A stretch of 6,630 nucleotides of DNA, from contig JAKAIH010000157.1 of NCBI GenBank assembly GCA_021825225.1, positions 1 through 6,630 of the forward strand, written 5' to 3'. Below the pieces are notes generated by a model that was given only the letters and a program-made list of their open reading frames with translations, was not told where the DNA came from and did no database searches. Positions 6,096 to 6,630 of this stretch are shown in pieces. Source of the DNA: Pseudomonadota bacterium. GTDB taxonomy: Bacteria; Pseudomonadota; Gammaproteobacteria; Burkholderiales; SG8-39. A program made the translations under genes and the position numbers. Numbering within the stretch: the stretch's first letter is position 1; every line of letters begins with the position of its first letter.

Positions 6096-6269
6096 ACCAG
6101 GAGCTGAGCGCCGCGAGCGCACCTACGTCGGTCTATCATTCGCAGTAGCCCACATCCAGGCAGACTTATTCCCCGCGATTTTGTCATGCATAGGACCGCA
6201 TTAAACAGGGCTGTGCCCAATCCCGCTCGGCGACCGGCCGGGATCCGTTTCGCGGGAGGTGCTGCAACC
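6096..6269 (+). other. Intergenic region before the last gene
   Basis: This is a gap of 174 bases with slightly lower GC than its surroundings. TATCAT (6134-6139) resembles a -10 box without a good -35, and TTGTCA (6181-6186) resembles a -35 box without a good -10. No convincing terminator hairpin for the preceding operon was found. ATG 6186 is in frame with the downstream gene but has no Shine-Dalgarno. Confidence 0.4.
6254..6259 (+). promoter_or_regulatory. Shine-Dalgarno favouring the GTG 6270 start
   Basis: GGGAGG lies 10 bases before GTG 6270-6272. It makes this start more likely than the in-frame ATG 6186, which has no Shine-Dalgarno. Confidence 0.55.
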
Positions 6270-6630
6270 GTGCGGCGAAAGCTTCTCGCCTGGCTCGAAG
6301 GCATGGCCATGCTGCATTACGTCCAGCATCGGGTGGAGGCGGATCGCCTGGCCGTTTCGATCCTCGATACCCTGGCCGAAGACTGGATGCCGTCCTTCGA
6401 CACAACCCGCCTATCCCGCTATCTCGAACCCGGAACGGGAAGCGTCGAAGCTATCGAGCGTGAGACTGTTTTCGCAATGCTGGCAGCGCCCAGGCTGCTC
6501 GAGTACCCGAGCTTCGAGGAATTTGCCGCAGCCGTGCGTATCCGCCGCAACATCGTTGTCGCCGCGCGCAAAACACAGCTGACCTTCGACACCAGCGCTG
6601 CGGAGCGTCCGGCGGACTATTGGACATACA
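6270..6630 (+). CDS. N-terminal part of a possible Tgl-like protein-glutamine gamma-glutamyltransferase (partial)
   Basis: A frame open from at least 6186 runs off the window. From GTG 6270 it gives 120 residues of credible protein (starting MRRKLLAWLEGMAMLHY). The last third reads EYPSFEEFAAAVRIRRNIV, then VAARK, and after ~13 residues ADYWTY. From memory this matches the N-terminal region of Bacillus subtilis Tgl (Y-x-S-x2-E ... R-x-N-I-V-x-A-A-K/R ... YW), the spore-coat transglutaminase that forms epsilon-(gamma-glutamyl)lysine isopeptide bonds. The N-terminal extension before this block is longer than in Tgl. The catalytic Cys, and the acidic and His residues that support it, would lie beyond the window, so activity cannot be judged. 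An uncharacterised protein sharing only this block is the main alternative. The 174-base gap suggests transcription separate from the operon before it. Confidence 0.5.
   Translation, partial: MRRKLLAWLEGMAMLHYVQHRVEADRLAVSILDTLAEDWMPSFDTTRLSRYLEPGTGSVEAIERETVFAMLAAPRLLEYPSFEEFAAAVRIRRNIVVAARKTQLTFDTSAAERPADYWTY

Noticed and set aside
5331..6122. Minus-strand frame of 263 codons
   Set aside because: It is antisense to the ModA-like gene, has Arg/Gly/Ala-rich composition and shows no motifs.
6259..6582. Plus-strand frame of 107 codons
   Set aside because: It is Ser/Pro/Arg-rich with no protein character. The overlapping frame from 6270 reads as real protein and stays open to the window end.
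1..6630. tRNA, rRNA, CRISPR arrays, insertion sequences and long direct repeats
   Set aside because: I looked for these on both strands and saw none. Short GC-rich repeats are accounted for by codon bias.

Overview
The window is GC-rich, with tightly packed genes and strong G/C bias at third codon positions. The gene set suggests a betaproteobacterium, probably Burkholderiales: a Bug-type periplasmic receptor (a family hugely expanded in Bordetella, Cupriavidus and relatives) sits beside a two-subunit molybdenum hydroxylase. The lineage is an inference from gene content; no rRNA or other phylogenetic marker is present.

Layout. Positions 1-69 hold the last codons of a gene that looks like an alkaline-phosphatase-superfamily hydrolase. 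It is followed after 16 bases by a TTG-started polytopic membrane protein (86-841) built from two similar halves. A GC-rich hairpin (867-897) closes this rightward unit. The stretch 842-1120 holds that hairpin and, on the minus strand, a short protein-like reading frame with no convincing start (936-1097). A stand-alone response-regulator receiver domain lies on the minus strand (1121-1579). It is divergent from the main operon across a 171-base intergenic region.

The main rightward operon (1751-6095) contains: (i) an exported Bug/TctC-like solute receptor; (ii) a [2Fe-2S] small subunit; (iii) a molybdopterin large subunit of the isoquinoline oxidoreductase / nicotinate dehydrogenase (IorAB/NicAB) type; (iv) a ModA-like type-2 periplasmic-binding-protein fold with no signal peptide. 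Genes i and ii are 4 bases apart, ii and iii overlap by ATGA, and iii and iv are 25 bases apart, so they are very probably co-transcribed. A reasonable reading is that the receptor captures a small organic acid or heteroaromatic acid outside the inner membrane, and the molybdenum enzyme hydroxylates it or a derivative. The ModA-like protein would bind a ligand inside the cell as a sensor, carrier or maturation factor. No membrane transporter (TctAB), FAD subunit, cytochrome c, or ModBC is present in the window, so uptake and electron-transfer partners must be encoded elsewhere.

After a 174-base gap, a rightward gene (from about 6270, running off the window) has an N-terminal region resembling the Bacillus spore-coat transglutaminase Tgl. 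Its catalytic residues would lie beyond the end of the window.

The points most worth following up are the cytosolic ModA-like protein in a molybdenum-hydroxylase operon, the possible Tgl-like gene in what looks like a non-sporulating organism, and the orphan minus-strand coding fragment.
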